Below are positions 7,048 to 16,786 of a stretch of 64,000 nt of DNA, piece after piece. The notes beneath the pieces are model-generated. The model was not told where the DNA came from and did not search any database. It saw nothing but the letters and a program-made list of their open reading frames with translations. The stretch comes from Inquilinus ginsengisoli_B (GTDB lineage Bacteria > Pseudomonadota > Alphaproteobacteria > DSM-16000 > Inquilinaceae): contig NZ_JBNDJK010000001.1 in the NCBI RefSeq assembly GCF_050434925.1, positions 5,146,001 through 5,210,000 on the forward strand, read 5' to 3'. Position 1 is the first letter of the stretch. The number at the start of each line of letters is the position of its first letter. A program made the position numbers and the translations under genes.

Positions 7048-9699
7048 ATGCAGACCGTCAACGACATCCGCTCGACCTTCCTCGACTTCTTCGGCGAGAA
7101 CGGCCACGAGGTGGTGGCATCCAGCCCGCTGGTGCCGCGGAACGACCCGACGCTGCTGTTCACCAATGCCGGCATGGTGCAGTTCAAGAACGTCTTCACC
7201 GGCATGGAGACGCGGCCCTACAAACGCGCGACCACCTCGCAGAAATGCGTCCGCGCCGGCGGCAAGCACAACGATCTCGAGAATGTCGGCTACACTGCCC
7301 GGCACCACACCTTCTTCGAGATGCTGGGGAATTTCTCGTTCGGCGACTATTTCAAGGAACGGGCGATCGAGCTGGCCTGGGGCCTGATCACCAAGGAATA
7401 CGGCCTGCCCAAGGACAAGCTGCTGGTCACGGTGTACCACACCGATGACGAGGCGGCGTCGCTGTGGCGCCGCATCGCCGGCCTGTCGGACGACCGGATC
7501 ATCCGCATCCCGACCTCGGACAATTTCTGGGCGATGGGCGACACCGGCCCCTGCGGCCCGTGCTCGGAGATCTTCTTCGACCATGGCCCGGGCATCGCCG
7601 GCGGCCCCCCGGGCAGCCCGGATGAGGATGGCGACCGGTTCATCGAGATCTGGAACCTCGTCTTCATGCAGTACGAGCAGGTCACCAGGGAGACGCGGGT
7701 CGACCTGCCGCGGCCGTCGATCGACACCGGCATGGGGCTGGAGCGCATCGCAGCCGTGCTGCAGGGCAAGCACGACAATTACGACATCGACCTGATGTGG
7801 GCCCTGATCGAGGCCTCGGCCGATGCCACCAACAGCGACCCCGACGGGCCGCACAAGATCAGCCACCGGGTGATCGCCGACCATCTGCGGGCCACCTCCT
7901 TCCTGATGGCCGACGGCGTCATGCCGTCGAACGAAGGCCGCGGCTATGTGCTGCGCCGGATCATGCGCCGGGCCATGCGCCACGCCCATCTGATCGGCGC
8001 GCGCGACCCGGTGATGTACCGGCTGGTGCCGGCGCTGGTGCGCCAGATGGGCGCCGCCTATCCGGAGCTGGTGCGGGCCGAGGCGCTGATCACCGAGACG
8101 CTGAAGCTGGAGGAATCCCGCTTCAAGCAGACCCTCGACCGCGGCCTGCGCCTGCTCGAGGACGAGACCGGCCGGCTCGGCTCCGGCCAGGCCCTGCCGG
8201 GCGAGGTGGCGTTCAAGCTGTACGACACCTACGGCTTCCCGCTGGACCTGACCCAGGACGTGCTGCGCGGCCAGGGCCGCACGGTCGACACCAGCGGCTT
8301 CGACACGGCGATGGGGCGGCAGCGTGCCGAGGCCCGGAAGAACTGGGCCGGCTCCGGCGAGGCAGCCACCGGCGCCTTGTGGTTCGAGTTGAAGGAAAAG
8401 CTCGAACCCACTGAATTCCTTGGCTATGACACCGAGATCGCTGAGGGCGTGGTCACCGCGCTGGTGGTCGACGGCCAGGTCTTGGACCAGGCCGGGCCGG
8501 GCGCCGAGGTCGTGGTCCTGGTCAACCAGACCCCGTTCTATGCCGAGAGCGGCGGCCAGATGGGCGACGCCGGCACCATCGCCTTGGCCGGGGGCACCGG
8601 CGGCGTCACCGTCGCGGTGCGCGACACCCAGAAGCAGGCCGGCGCGCTGTGGGCCCATATCGGCACGGTGCAGTCCGGGACGCTGAAGGTCGGCGACGCG
8701 GTCGAGCTCAAGGTCGACCATGCCCGCCGCAGCTCGATCCGCGCCAACCATTCGGCCACCCATCTGCTGCATGCGGCGTTGCGCCGCCGGCTGGGCGAGC
8801 ACGTCACCCAGAAGGGTTCGCTGGTGGCGCCGGAGCGGCTGCGCTTCGACGTCAGCCAGCCGCGGCCGCTGACGGCCGAGGACATCGCCGCCGTCGAGGC
8901 CGAGGTCAACGCCCGGATCCGCGAGAACGCCGAGGTCACCACCCGGCTGATGACGCCGGAGGACGCGATCGCGGCCGGCGCCATGGCACTGTTCGGCGAG
9001 AAGTACGGTGACACCGTACGGGTCGTCGGCATGGGCCAGGACGGCAACAGGGTCTATTCGCAGGAGCTGTGCGGCGGCACCCATGTCGGCCGCACCGGCG
9101 ATATCGGCGCCTTCAAGCTGGTGTCGGAGGGCGCGGTCGCCGCCGGCATCCGCCGGATCGAGGCGGTGACGGGCGAAGGTGCCGTGTCCTACGCCGCCCA
9201 TCGCGACACGCTGCTGGCCGACGCCGCCGCGGCGCTGAAGGTGACGCCGGACGAGCTGCCGGCGCGGCTGGCAGCTTTGGTCGAGGAGCGGCGGCGGCTC
9301 GAGCGCGAGGTCTCCGACCTGCGGCGCAAGCTGGCGACCGCGGGCAGCGGCGGGACTGCGCCCGAGATCAAGGACATCGGCGGGGTCAAGTTCACCGGCC
9401 GGATCGTCGACGACCTGCCGGCGCGCGAGCTGAAGCCGATGGCCGACGCGCTGAAGCAGCAGCTCGGCTCCGGCGTGGTCGCGCTGATCGGCCGGGCCGA
9501 GGGCAAGCTGTCGGTCTGCATCGGCGTGACCGAGGACCTGACCGGACGGTTCGATGCCGTGGCGCTGGTGCGCGCCGCGGCCGAGGCGGCCGGCGGCAAG
9601 GGCGGTGGGGGTCGCCCGGACATGGCGCAGGCGGGCGGGCCGGATGCGGCCCGCGCCGACCAGGCACTCGCGGCGGTCGAGGCGGCACTCGCCGCCTGA
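7048..9699 (+). CDS. alaS: Alanyl-tRNA synthetase
   Basis: Charges tRNA-Ala with alanine in the cytoplasm and edits mischarged Ser/Gly. The 883 residues match full-length bacterial AlaS. The N-terminal class II catalytic domain begins with RSTFLDFFGENGH, contains motif 1 (LFTNAGMVQFKNVF) and motif 2 (RHHTFFEMLGNFSFGDYFK). The central editing domain has the zinc ligands H568-x3-H572 (NHSATH) and C675-x3-H679 (CGGTH). The C-terminal part carries the coiled coil and the DHHA1/C-Ala module. The ATG at 7048 is the family's normal start. It is followed 112 bp later by gcrA. A very long antisense frame covers the gene and is a GC artefact. Confidence 0.98.
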   Translation: MQTVNDIRSTFLDFFGENGHEVVASSPLVPRNDPTLLFTNAGMVQFKNVFTGMETRPYKRATTSQKCVRAGGKHNDLENVGYTARHHTFFEMLGNFSFGDYFKERAIELAWGLITKEYGLPKDKLLVTVYHTDDEAASLWRRIAGLSDDRIIRIPTSDNFWAMGDTGPCGPCSEIFFDHGPGIAGGPPGSPDEDGDRFIEIWNLVFMQYEQVTRETRVDLPRPSIDTGMGLERIAAVLQGKHDNYDIDLMWALIEASADATNSDPDGPHKISHRVIADHLRATSFLMADGVMPSNEGRGYVLRRIMRRAMRHAHLIGARDPVMYRLVPALVRQMGAAYPELVRAEALITETLKLEESRFKQTLDRGLRLLEDETGRLGSGQALPGEVAFKLYDTYGFPLDLTQDVLRGQGRTVDTSGFDTAMGRQRAEARKNWAGSGEAATGALWFELKEKLEPTEFLGYDTEIAEGVVTALVVDGQVLDQAGPGAEVVVLVNQTPFYAESGGQMGDAGTIALAGGTGGVTVAVRDTQKQAGALWAHIGTVQSGTLKVGDAVELKVDHARRSSIRANHSATHLLHAALRRRLGEHVTQKGSLVAPERLRFDVSQPRPLTAEDIAAVEAEVNARIRENAEVTTRLMTPEDAIAAGAMALFGEKYGDTVRVVGMGQDGNRVYSQELCGGTHVGRTGDIGAFKLVSEGAVAAGIRRIEAVTGEGAVSYAAHRDTLLADAAAALKVTPDELPARLAALVEERRRLEREVSDLRRKLATAGSGGTAPEIKDIGGVKFTGRIVDDLPARELKPMADALKQQLGSGVVALIGRAEGKLSVCIGVTEDLTGRFDAVALVRAAAEAAGGKGGGGRPDMAQAGGPDAARADQALAAVEAALAA

Positions 9700-9811
9700 C
9701 CGGAGGGGCTTGAAAGGATCTGTCTTGGCCGTCCCGGATGTGGTAGCGTCCGTGGACGAAGCCGCAATATGTGGTACGCGCATCCAGTGCGCGTGATCTT
9801 GGGAGAAGCGG

Positions 9812-10276
9812 ATGTCTTGGACCGAAGAAAGGGTGGCGCAGCTGCGTCAGCTCTGGGGAAACGGGAAGAGTGCCAGCGAGATCGCCGAGATCCTGGGGGG
9901 CGTCTCTCGCAATGCGGTGATCGGCAAGGCGCATCGGCTGGAGCTCTCCGGCCGGCCGTCGCCGATCAAGCGCAAGGACGGCGAGGACGAGGAGGAGGGT
10001 GTCGCCACCACCACCGCCGTCGCCGCCGAGACCCCGCCGGCCGTGGCGAAGGTGCCGGCAAAGCCGGTGCCGGAGCGCAAATCGGGCGGCGCCACCATCC
10101 TCAACCTGACCGAGCGGATGTGCAAATGGCCGATCGGCGATCCGCGCGACAAGGACTTCCACTTCTGCGGCAAGGCCGCCCACGGCAACCTGCCGTACTG
10201 CACCGAGCATGCCCAGATCGCCTATCAGCCGCCCGGCAAGCGGCGCGACGACGACCGCACCATCCTGCGGGCGTGA
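9812..10276 (+). CDS. gcrA: Cell-cycle regulator GcrA
   Basis: An alphaproteobacterial transcription factor that binds sigma-70 RNA polymerase and methylated GANTC sites to control S-phase genes. The 154 residues show the diagnostic N-terminal DNA-binding helix-turn-helix (MSWTEERVAQLRQLW, SASEIAEILGG, SRNAVIGKAHRL), then an acidic/Ala-Pro linker at about residues 50-90. The C-terminal RNA-polymerase-binding part has CKWPIGDP, FHFCGK and YCTEHAQIAYQPP. Of the residues seen, the Cys of CKWPIGDP, FCG and YC are the family's conserved cysteines. A good Shine-Dalgarno (GGGAGAAG) precedes the ATG. Presence of GcrA is the strongest single taxonomic marker in this window. Confidence 0.96.
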   Translation: MSWTEERVAQLRQLWGNGKSASEIAEILGGVSRNAVIGKAHRLELSGRPSPIKRKDGEDEEEGVATTTAVAAETPPAVAKVPAKPVPERKSGGATILNLTERMCKWPIGDPRDKDFHFCGKAAHGNLPYCTEHAQIAYQPPGKRRDDDRTILRA

Positions 10277-10357
10277 GTTGCGGGTGATTTGACGAATTTT
10301 CTCGCCAACCAACCAAAGCTTCGGCATTAATTCCTCCTAGATATTCGGGGGAATTTC

Positions 10358-10435
10358 ATGAAGCGAGGCATTTCATCCTGCGCCGCCGGGCTCCTCGCCC
10401 TGGCGGCGCTTTGTTTGTCGGCGATCGCCCCCTGA
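10358..10435 (+). CDS. 25-codon ORF resembling an isolated signal peptide
   Basis: The short frame has GGGGG six bases before the ATG. It encodes a basic N-terminus (MKRG) and a Leu/Ala-rich hydrophobic core (GLLALAALCLSAIAP), then stops. It looks like a signal peptide without a mature protein. It lies 70 bp before the first of two secreted paralogues that themselves begin with signal peptides, so it may be the stub of a third, deleted paralogue or a leader ORF. Translation is not demonstrated. Confidence 0.3.
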   Translation: MKRGISSCAAGLLALAALCLSAIAP

Positions 10436-10505
10436 AACGAACCCGAACGGGCGAAGCCGTCGGCCCAGGCGGCCCGCACCGGTTCATCATGGGCGGAGGG
10501 GGATC

Positions 10506-11039
10506 ATGTTCGATCGTATCTTGCGACGCGCCATGGGCGTGTTTGCCATGGCCGTGTTGTCCTGGCCTGCGCTGGCCGAGGAGTCTCCGATCAGCTTCGT
10601 GTCCGGGCCGCTCCAGGGCGCGGTGGCGGAGAACGTCAAGCACGAGGGGGAGACGCTGGCCCATTCGGCCTTCGGTGCGGTGACCACTGACTCGGCGGTG
10701 TTCAAGTCCGGCCCGATGCTCGCCTGGATCGCCTGGTCGCGCCTGGGCGGCCACTACCGCTGGCAGGACAACGATGTTCGCTCCCTGTCGGACGAGGTGA
10801 AGGACATCTTCGACGCCACCGGCTTCACCATCCTGGAAAGCGACGGGATCACGGTGAACGGCTATGCCGCGCAATACCGGAAGATCAGCCTGATCGGCAT
10901 CGACCGCCGCTGCGGCGTGTTCGCGCTGATGCGCCGGAACCATATGGTCCAGGGCTTTGCCTGCGCTCCGGCCGCCCGCGCCTTCACGGTCCAGGCCGTG
11001 ATGGAGGGCATCTCGATCGACGGCGTGATCGGGCCCTGA
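10506..11039 (+). CDS. Secreted protein of unknown family, tandem paralogue A
   Basis: A 177-residue protein with a signal peptide (FAMAVLSWPALA-EE, cleavage near residue 25), predicted periplasmic or exported. The mature part starts EESPISFVSGPL and carries two cysteines (RRCGVF and FACAP) that are conserved in the neighbour and could form a disulphide. It ends with the shared tail EGISIDGVIGP. The start is fixed by GGAGGGGG seven bases upstream, and the same arrangement precedes paralogue B. I do not recognise the family. It is separated from paralogue B by 55 bp on the same strand, suggesting one operon that ends at the hairpin at 11648-11671. Confidence 0.75.
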   Translation: MFDRILRRAMGVFAMAVLSWPALAEESPISFVSGPLQGAVAENVKHEGETLAHSAFGAVTTDSAVFKSGPMLAWIAWSRLGGHYRWQDNDVRSLSDEVKDIFDATGFTILESDGITVNGYAAQYRKISLIGIDRRCGVFALMRRNHMVQGFACAPAARAFTVQAVMEGISIDGVIGP

Positions 11040-11094
11040 GCGGCCGGTTCAAGACGACAACGGGCGGGGACGCCTGATCATGCGGAGGGGGAGC

Positions 11095-11625
11095 ATGTTC
11101 AATCGAGCGATGTGGTGTGCGGCGGGGCTTCTCATGCTCGCGGCGGCGTCGGGGCTCGCCCGGGCCGAGGAGTCGCCGATCAGTTTCGTCTCGGGGCCGT
11201 TGGCCGGCGTCGCCGCCGAGAATACGAAGCATATCGAGGAACAGGCGGCCGATGGCGGTGGAATCGTCCGGGTGGATACGGCGACCTTTTCGACCCGGGA
11301 GCTGCTCGCCTATGTCGACTGGTCGCGGCTGCCCGGCGGTTACAGCTGGCGCGACAGCGACAGCCTGCCCAGCCTCTCCCGGATGGCGCAGCGGGTGTTC
11401 AAGGCGACCGGGTTCACCGTGGTGCGCGGTGACCAGACGAGCTTGAACGGGTATCGCCTGCGGTACCGGATCATCAGCCTGACCGGCGCCAGTGAGCGCT
11501 GCGGTGTCTTCGACCTGCAGCGCCGCAGCCATCTCATTCAGGGCGTGGTCTGCACGACCGCGGGCGAGGCGCCGCTGATGACGGTGCTGCAGGGGCTGTC
11601 GATCAACAACGTGATCGGGCCCTGA
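11095..11625 (+). CDS. Secreted protein of unknown family, tandem paralogue B
   Basis: A 176-residue paralogue of the preceding gene. Both share the mature start EESPISFVSGPL, a W-R-D/Q-rich centre (YSWRDSD here, YRWQDND in A), ATGFT, the RCGVF cysteine, a second cysteine (VVCTT) and the ending VIGP. The signal peptide is residues ~1-24 (LMLAAASGLARA-EE). The ATG at 11095 is chosen over one at 11080 because GGAGGGGG lies just before it, exactly as in paralogue A. Divergence between the two copies is substantial, so the duplication is not recent. Function unknown; the cysteine pair and secretion are what the sequence supports. Confidence 0.75.
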   Translation: MFNRAMWCAAGLLMLAAASGLARAEESPISFVSGPLAGVAAENTKHIEEQAADGGGIVRVDTATFSTRELLAYVDWSRLPGGYSWRDSDSLPSLSRMAQRVFKATGFTVVRGDQTSLNGYRLRYRIISLTGASERCGVFDLQRRSHLIQGVVCTTAGEAPLMTVLQGLSINNVIGP

Positions 11626-11647
11626 CGGGGGACCAGGCTCAAAGCAG

Positions 11648-11671
11648 AAAGGCCGGCGCGAGCCGGCCTTT
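11648..11671. terminator. Bidirectional hairpin terminator
   Basis: A perfect stem AAAGGCCGGC / GCCGGCCTTT with a four-base GCGA loop. It has A-rich and T-rich flanks on opposite sides, so it can end both the plus-strand paralogue pair and the convergent icd transcript, which stops at 11698. Confidence 0.85.
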
Positions 11672-11697
11672 CGTTGCTTCGGCACAAGGCCTGGGCG

Positions 11698-12912
11698 TTA
11701 GCCCATCGCGGCCTGCAGGTTCTGATCCAGCTTGTCCAGGAACTGTTCGGTGGTCATCCAGGGCTGGTCCGGGCCGATCAGGATGGCCAGGTCCTTGGTC
11801 ATGTGGCCGGCCTCGACCGTCTCGACGCAGACCTTCTCCAGCGTCTCGGCGAAGCGCAGCAGCTCCGGCGTTTCGTCGAACCGGGCGCGGTAGGCCAGGC
11901 CCTGGGTCCAGGCGAAGATCGACGCGATCGGGTTGGTCGAGGTGGCGCGGCCCTTCTGGTGCTCGCGGTAGTGGCGGGTCACCGTGCCGTGCGCCGCCTC
12001 GGCCTCGACCGTCTTGCCGTCGGGGGTCAGCAGCACCGAGGTCATCAGGCCGAGCGAGCCGAAGCCCTGGGCCACCGAATCCGACTGCACGTCGCCGTCG
12101 TAGTTCTTGCAGGCCCAGACGAAGCCGCCCTCCCACTTCATGGCCGAGGCGACCATGTCGTCGATCAGCCGGTGCTCATAGGTCAGGCCCGCCTTCTGGA
12201 ACCGGTCCTTGAACTCGGCCTCGTAGACCTCCTCGAAGATGTCCTTGAAGCGGCCGTCATAGCCCTTGAGGATGGTGTTCTTGGTCGACAGATAGACCGG
12301 CATCTGGCGCAGCAGGCCGTAGTTCAGCGACGACTGGGCGAAGCCGCGGATCGACTCGTCCAGGTTGTACATGCTCAGCGCGACGCCGGCGCCCGGGAAC
12401 TTGAACACCTCCAGCTCGACCGGCTGGCTGCCGTCCGTCGGGGTGAAGGTCATGGTCAGCGTGCCGGGGCCGGGGACCTTCAGGTCGGTGGCGCGGTACT
12501 GGTCGCCGAAGGCATGGCGGCCGACGATGATCGGCTTGCGCCAGCCGGGCACCAGGCGCGGCACGTTGCGGCAGATGATCGGCTCGCGGAAGATGGTGCC
12601 GCCGACGATGTTGCGGATCGTCCCGTTCGGCGACTTCCACATCTTCTTGAGGTTGAATTCCTTCACCCGCGCTTCGTCCGGGGTGATGGTGGCGCATTTG
12701 ACGCCGACGCCGAACTTCTTGATCGCCTCGGCGGAATCGATCGTCACCTGGTCGTCGGTCTGATCGCGATACTCGACCCCGAGGTCGTAATAGCGGAGAT
12801 CGATGTCGAGATACGGCAGGATCAGCTTGTCCTTGATGAACTGCCAGATGATGCGCGTCATCTCGTCGCCGTCGAGCTCGACGACCGGGGTCTTGACCTT
12901 GATCTTGGCCAT
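11698..12912 (-). CDS. icd: NADP-dependent isocitrate dehydrogenase (eukaryote-like dimeric type)
   Basis: Oxidises isocitrate to 2-oxoglutarate in the TCA cycle, producing NADPH. The 404-residue product matches the subfamily shared by alphaproteobacteria and mitochondria rather than the E. coli type. Visible features are VVELDGDEMTRIIW at the start, the substrate loop SPNGTIRN, the YDGRFKDIFEEVY region, and KNYDGDVQSDSVAQGFGSLG with metal-binding aspartates. AEAAHGTVTRHYR is the cofactor site. The ATG at 12912 begins the usual MAKIKVKTPVVELDGDEM. The frame stays open far upstream to 15261, over the LOG gene and the LysM gene, which is an artefact of GC-rich sequence. It converges on the paralogue pair across a shared terminator. 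Confidence 0.97.
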   Translation of the reverse strand: MAKIKVKTPVVELDGDEMTRIIWQFIKDKLILPYLDIDLRYYDLGVEYRDQTDDQVTIDSAEAIKKFGVGVKCATITPDEARVKEFNLKKMWKSPNGTIRNIVGGTIFREPIICRNVPRLVPGWRKPIIVGRHAFGDQYRATDLKVPGPGTLTMTFTPTDGSQPVELEVFKFPGAGVALSMYNLDESIRGFAQSSLNYGLLRQMPVYLSTKNTILKGYDGRFKDIFEEVYEAEFKDRFQKAGLTYEHRLIDDMVASAMKWEGGFVWACKNYDGDVQSDSVAQGFGSLGLMTSVLLTPDGKTVEAEAAHGTVTRHYREHQKGRATSTNPIASIFAWTQGLAYRARFDETPELLRFAETLEKVCVETVEAGHMTKDLAILIGPDQPWMTTEQFLDKLDQNLQAAMG

Positions 12913-12986
12913 ATCGGGATCTTTCCGCTTCGGACAGGAATGGTCGGGCTTATAGCACCCGGCCGCGGGGGGCGAAAGGCGCGGGG

Positions 12987-13571
12987 CTACACCGATCTGT
13001 CGCTGGCGCGGGCGGCGATCGGCTGCGGCGCGGCGATGGCGCCGAACACCTCCTCGACCGTCTCGACCACCTGGAATAGGTCGCGGTTTTCCGGCCGGCA
13101 GAAGCCCTGGGCGACCATGTGGTCGACCAGGCGCAGGAACGGGCGCCAATAGCCGTCGATGTCGACGAAGACGACCGGCTTCTCGTGCAGCTTCAACTGC
13201 CGCCAGGTCAGCATCTCGAAGGCCTCGTCCAGCGTGCCGAGGCCGCCGGGCAGCACGACGAAGGCGTCGGACCGGTCGAACATCATCCGCTTGCGGGTGT
13301 GCATGCTGTCGACGACATGCAGCTCGGTCAGGCCGGTGTGCTCGACCTCCAGCGCCTGGATGTGCTCCGGGATGATGCCGACGACCTGCGCGCCGGCGCC
13401 GAGCGCGGCGTCGGCGACGATGCCCATCAGCCCGACCCGGCCGCCACCATAGACCAGCTGCAGCCCGCGGGCGGCGATCAGGCCGCCGAGGGTGGCGGCG
13501 GCGGATTTGTAGCGCTCGTCGACCCGGGAGGCGGAGCCGCAATAGACGCAGAGGGAACGAAGTTCGGCCAT
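12987..13571 (-). CDS. LOG-family nucleotide 5'-monophosphate phosphoribohydrolase (TIGR00730)
   Basis: A Rossmann-type hydrolase that releases bases from (cytokinin) nucleoside monophosphates; in bacteria it is usually a general AMP or nucleotide-salvage enzyme. The 194 residues show LCVYCGSAS at the N-terminus, the glycine loop VYGGGRVGLMG (~41-49) and the catalytic PGGLGTLDE (residues 108-116), preceded by MHTRKRMM with the conserved arginine. The ATG at 13571 is favoured over the 17-codon longer frame because MAELRSLCVYCGS is the family start. It lies 74 bp upstream of icd on the same strand and may be cotranscribed. Cytokinin activity should not be assumed. Confidence 0.92.
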   Translation of the reverse strand: MAELRSLCVYCGSASRVDERYKSAAATLGGLIAARGLQLVYGGGRVGLMGIVADAALGAGAQVVGIIPEHIQALEVEHTGLTELHVVDSMHTRKRMMFDRSDAFVVLPGGLGTLDEAFEMLTWRQLKLHEKPVVFVDIDGYWRPFLRLVDHMVAQGFCRPENRDLFQVVETVEEVFGAIAAPQPIAARASDRSV

Positions 13572-13734
13572 GATCGCACGGATGTGGTCGGGTCGGAGGC
13601 CGGCGGCGCCGGCGCGCGACATTAGGAAGGGATCGCCGCCGGGGCAAGTTTCGATGCGGCCAAAGCAGGGGTTTGTTGCGAGTCGATGACTGCGCGGATA
13701 CCTTGGCGCGAATTATATCGGGGCGGTTCCGGCG

Positions 13735-15255
13735 TTGAAAAAACTTTTGCTGATCGGCGGCGTTGCGGTCGCTGTGCTCGCGGCCATCCTCGCCGTGGTC
13801 GAATACACCGGGCAATCCCCACGGGATGCGATACCGCCAAGGGCGGCGCCGGCCCCCGCCGCTGCTCCGGCCACTCCGCCCGCGGCTGCCCCGCCGACGC
13901 CGGCAGCGCCGGCCCCTGCGCCCGTGGCGGCGCCTGCGGCTCCCGTCGCGCCGCCGTCGCCCCGGATTCTGGGAAGCGGGTTCGACGAGCCTCCCCGGAT
14001 CGCCGGTGCGCCGTCCGCGGTCGCCTTGGCACCGGCCCAGCCGCCGGCTCCGGCCCAGCCGCAGGTTTCGGTGCAGCCACCGCCGGCTTCGGCCCAGCCG
14101 CAGGCTTCGATCCAGCCGCCGCCGGCTTCGGCCCAGCCGCAGGCTTCGATCCAGCCGCCGCCGGCTTCGGCCCAGCCACAGGTCTCGGTCCAGCCGCCAC
14201 CGGCTCCGGCCCAGCCGCAGGCATCGGTCCAGCCGCCGCCGGCTCCGGCCCAGCCGCAGGCATTGGTCCAGCCGCCGCCGGCTTCGGCCCAGCCGCAGGC
14301 ATCGGTCCAGCCGCAGGCATCGGTCCAGCCGCAGGCATCGGTCCAGCCGCCGCCAGCCCCAGCCCAGCCATCTCCCCAAGCGGCGGCACCGGCCGATCCG
14401 GCCGTGCTGAGCTTCGACGCGATCCGGGTAAATTCGGATGGCGGCGTCACTATCGCCGGGCGCGGCCCGGCCGGAGCCCGCATCCTGTTGATGGACGGTG
14501 ACCGGCAGATCGGTTCGGTCCAGGCCGACAGCTCCGGTGGCTGGATCTTCATGTCCGACGCGCCGATCGCGGCCGGCGACCACCAGCTGTCGCTGCGACT
14601 GGCCGATGGCGGCGCCGCCTCCGGCGAGGTCGCCACTGTGGTGGTGCCGGAGCGTGGCCGCGACATCGCCGGCCGGCCGGCGGCCGGCAGCGGCAGCAGC
14701 CCGCTGGTGCTGCTGACGCCGCAGCAGGGCGCCTCCACCGTCCTGCAGGCACCGCAGGCGACCTCGTCCGGTCCAACCCCGGCGGCTCCGGGCGGGGCAC
14801 TGTCGATCAACGTCATCGACTATGGCGAGGGCGGCACCGTCTTCGTCAGCGGCCGGGGCCGGGCCGGCGCGACGATCAGGCTCTATCTCGACAACCGGCC
14901 GATCGGCGAAGGCGGGGCCGATCCGAGCGGGCGGTTCCGGATCCGGGCCGAAGGCACGATCGAGCCCGGTGTCTACAAGCTGCGAGCCGATCAGCTCGAT
15001 GCCGCCGGCAAGGTGACCGCACGGGCCGAGACCCCGTTCCAGCGGGCGGCGCCGGCGGAGGTCGCGGTGGCCGAGGGGCGGGTCGTGGTCCAGCCCGGCA
15101 ACAGCCTGTGGCGGATCGCCCGCCGGCTCTATGGCGAGGGGCCGCGCTACACCGTGATCTACCAGGCCAACCAGCAGCAGATCCGCAATCCCGACCTGAT
15201 CTATCCCGGGCAGATTTTTGCGGTTCCGGCGGCAGCGGCAGGCAATCCCAGCTGA
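13735..15255 (+). CDS. Membrane-anchored LysM protein with Pro/Gln-rich repeat stalk
   Basis: 506 residues from a TTG start. An N-terminal hydrophobic segment (LLLIGGVAVAVLAAILAVV) with two preceding lysines and no clear cleavage site suggests a periplasm-facing membrane anchor. Then follow an Ala/Pro-rich linker, a stalk of 13-residue units (see the repeat at 14071), and two Ig-like modules (SDGGVTIAGRGPAGARILLMD and GGTVFVSGRGRAGATIRLYLD, each followed by a beta-rich region). The C-terminal LysM domain (VQPGNSLWRIARRLYGEG, then YQANQQQIRNPDLIYPGQIF) binds peptidoglycan. The likely job is to reach from the inner membrane to the wall. Similar LysM proteins next to LOG/icd genes are common in alphaproteobacteria (recalled). 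A hairpin terminator follows at 15366. Confidence 0.85.
   Translation: MKKLLLIGGVAVAVLAAILAVVEYTGQSPRDAIPPRAAPAPAAAPATPPAAAPPTPAAPAPAPVAAPAAPVAPPSPRILGSGFDEPPRIAGAPSAVALAPAQPPAPAQPQVSVQPPPASAQPQASIQPPPASAQPQASIQPPPASAQPQVSVQPPPAPAQPQASVQPPPAPAQPQALVQPPPASAQPQASVQPQASVQPQASVQPPPAPAQPSPQAAAPADPAVLSFDAIRVNSDGGVTIAGRGPAGARILLMDGDRQIGSVQADSSGGWIFMSDAPIAAGDHQLSLRLADGGAASGEVATVVVPERGRDIAGRPAAGSGSSPLVLLTPQQGASTVLQAPQATSSGPTPAAPGGALSINVIDYGEGGTVFVSGRGRAGATIRLYLDNRPIGEGGADPSGRFRIRAEGTIEPGVYKLRADQLDAAGKVTARAETPFQRAAPAEVAVAEGRVVVQPGNSLWRIARRLYGEGPRYTVIYQANQQQIRNPDLIYPGQIFAVPAAAAGNPS
14071..14340 (+). repeat. In-frame 39-bp tandem repeats encoding a Pro/Gln-rich stalk
   Basis: Six consecutive 39-bp units (14071-14304) encode variants of VQPPPASAQPQAS. 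Two 18-bp short units (VQPQAS) follow at 14305-14340, then a partial unit. Units differ at only a few positions (AS/AP, V/I, A/V), which indicates recent expansion and likely copy-number variation between strains. Confidence 0.9.
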
Positions 15256-15365
15256 CGACAAAATCTGCCCGGCGTGACGGCCGTCACAGCAGAAGGATGG
15301 AGGGCGGGCTAGGGTAGCGGCAGCTCGATAGCGTCTCCCGCTCGAGCAGCCTCCCTGTTCACCTC

Positions 15366-15394
15366 GCGGGCCCCGGTTTCCAGGGCCCGCTTTT
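15366..15394 (+). terminator. Rho-independent terminator after the LysM gene
   Basis: Stem GCGGGCCC / GGGCCCGC (15366-15373 and 15383-15390) with a nine-base loop, followed by TTTT on the plus strand. It lies 111 bp after the LysM stop and 10 bp beyond the end of the convergent hutF gene. Confidence 0.8.
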
Positions 15395-15403
15395 CTTTGT
15401 CCG

Positions 15404-16782
<1,379 letters not shown>

Positions 16783-16786
<4 letters not shown>

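Noticed and set aside
6709..9783. Long minus-strand frame (1,024 codons) opposite alaS
   Set aside because: It is fully antisense to a well-supported alaS; the composition (His/Arg/Gly/Ala-rich, no domains) is typical of GC-driven antisense frames.
14071..14340. Tandem repeat looking like a CRISPR or satellite
   Set aside because: Units are in frame, have no spacers and encode a continuous Pro/Gln stalk of the LysM protein.
11698..15261. Single 1,187-codon minus frame that contains icd
   Set aside because: Only the 404-codon end is icd. The upstream part runs antisense through the LysM gene and overlaps the LOG gene, so it is not a fusion.
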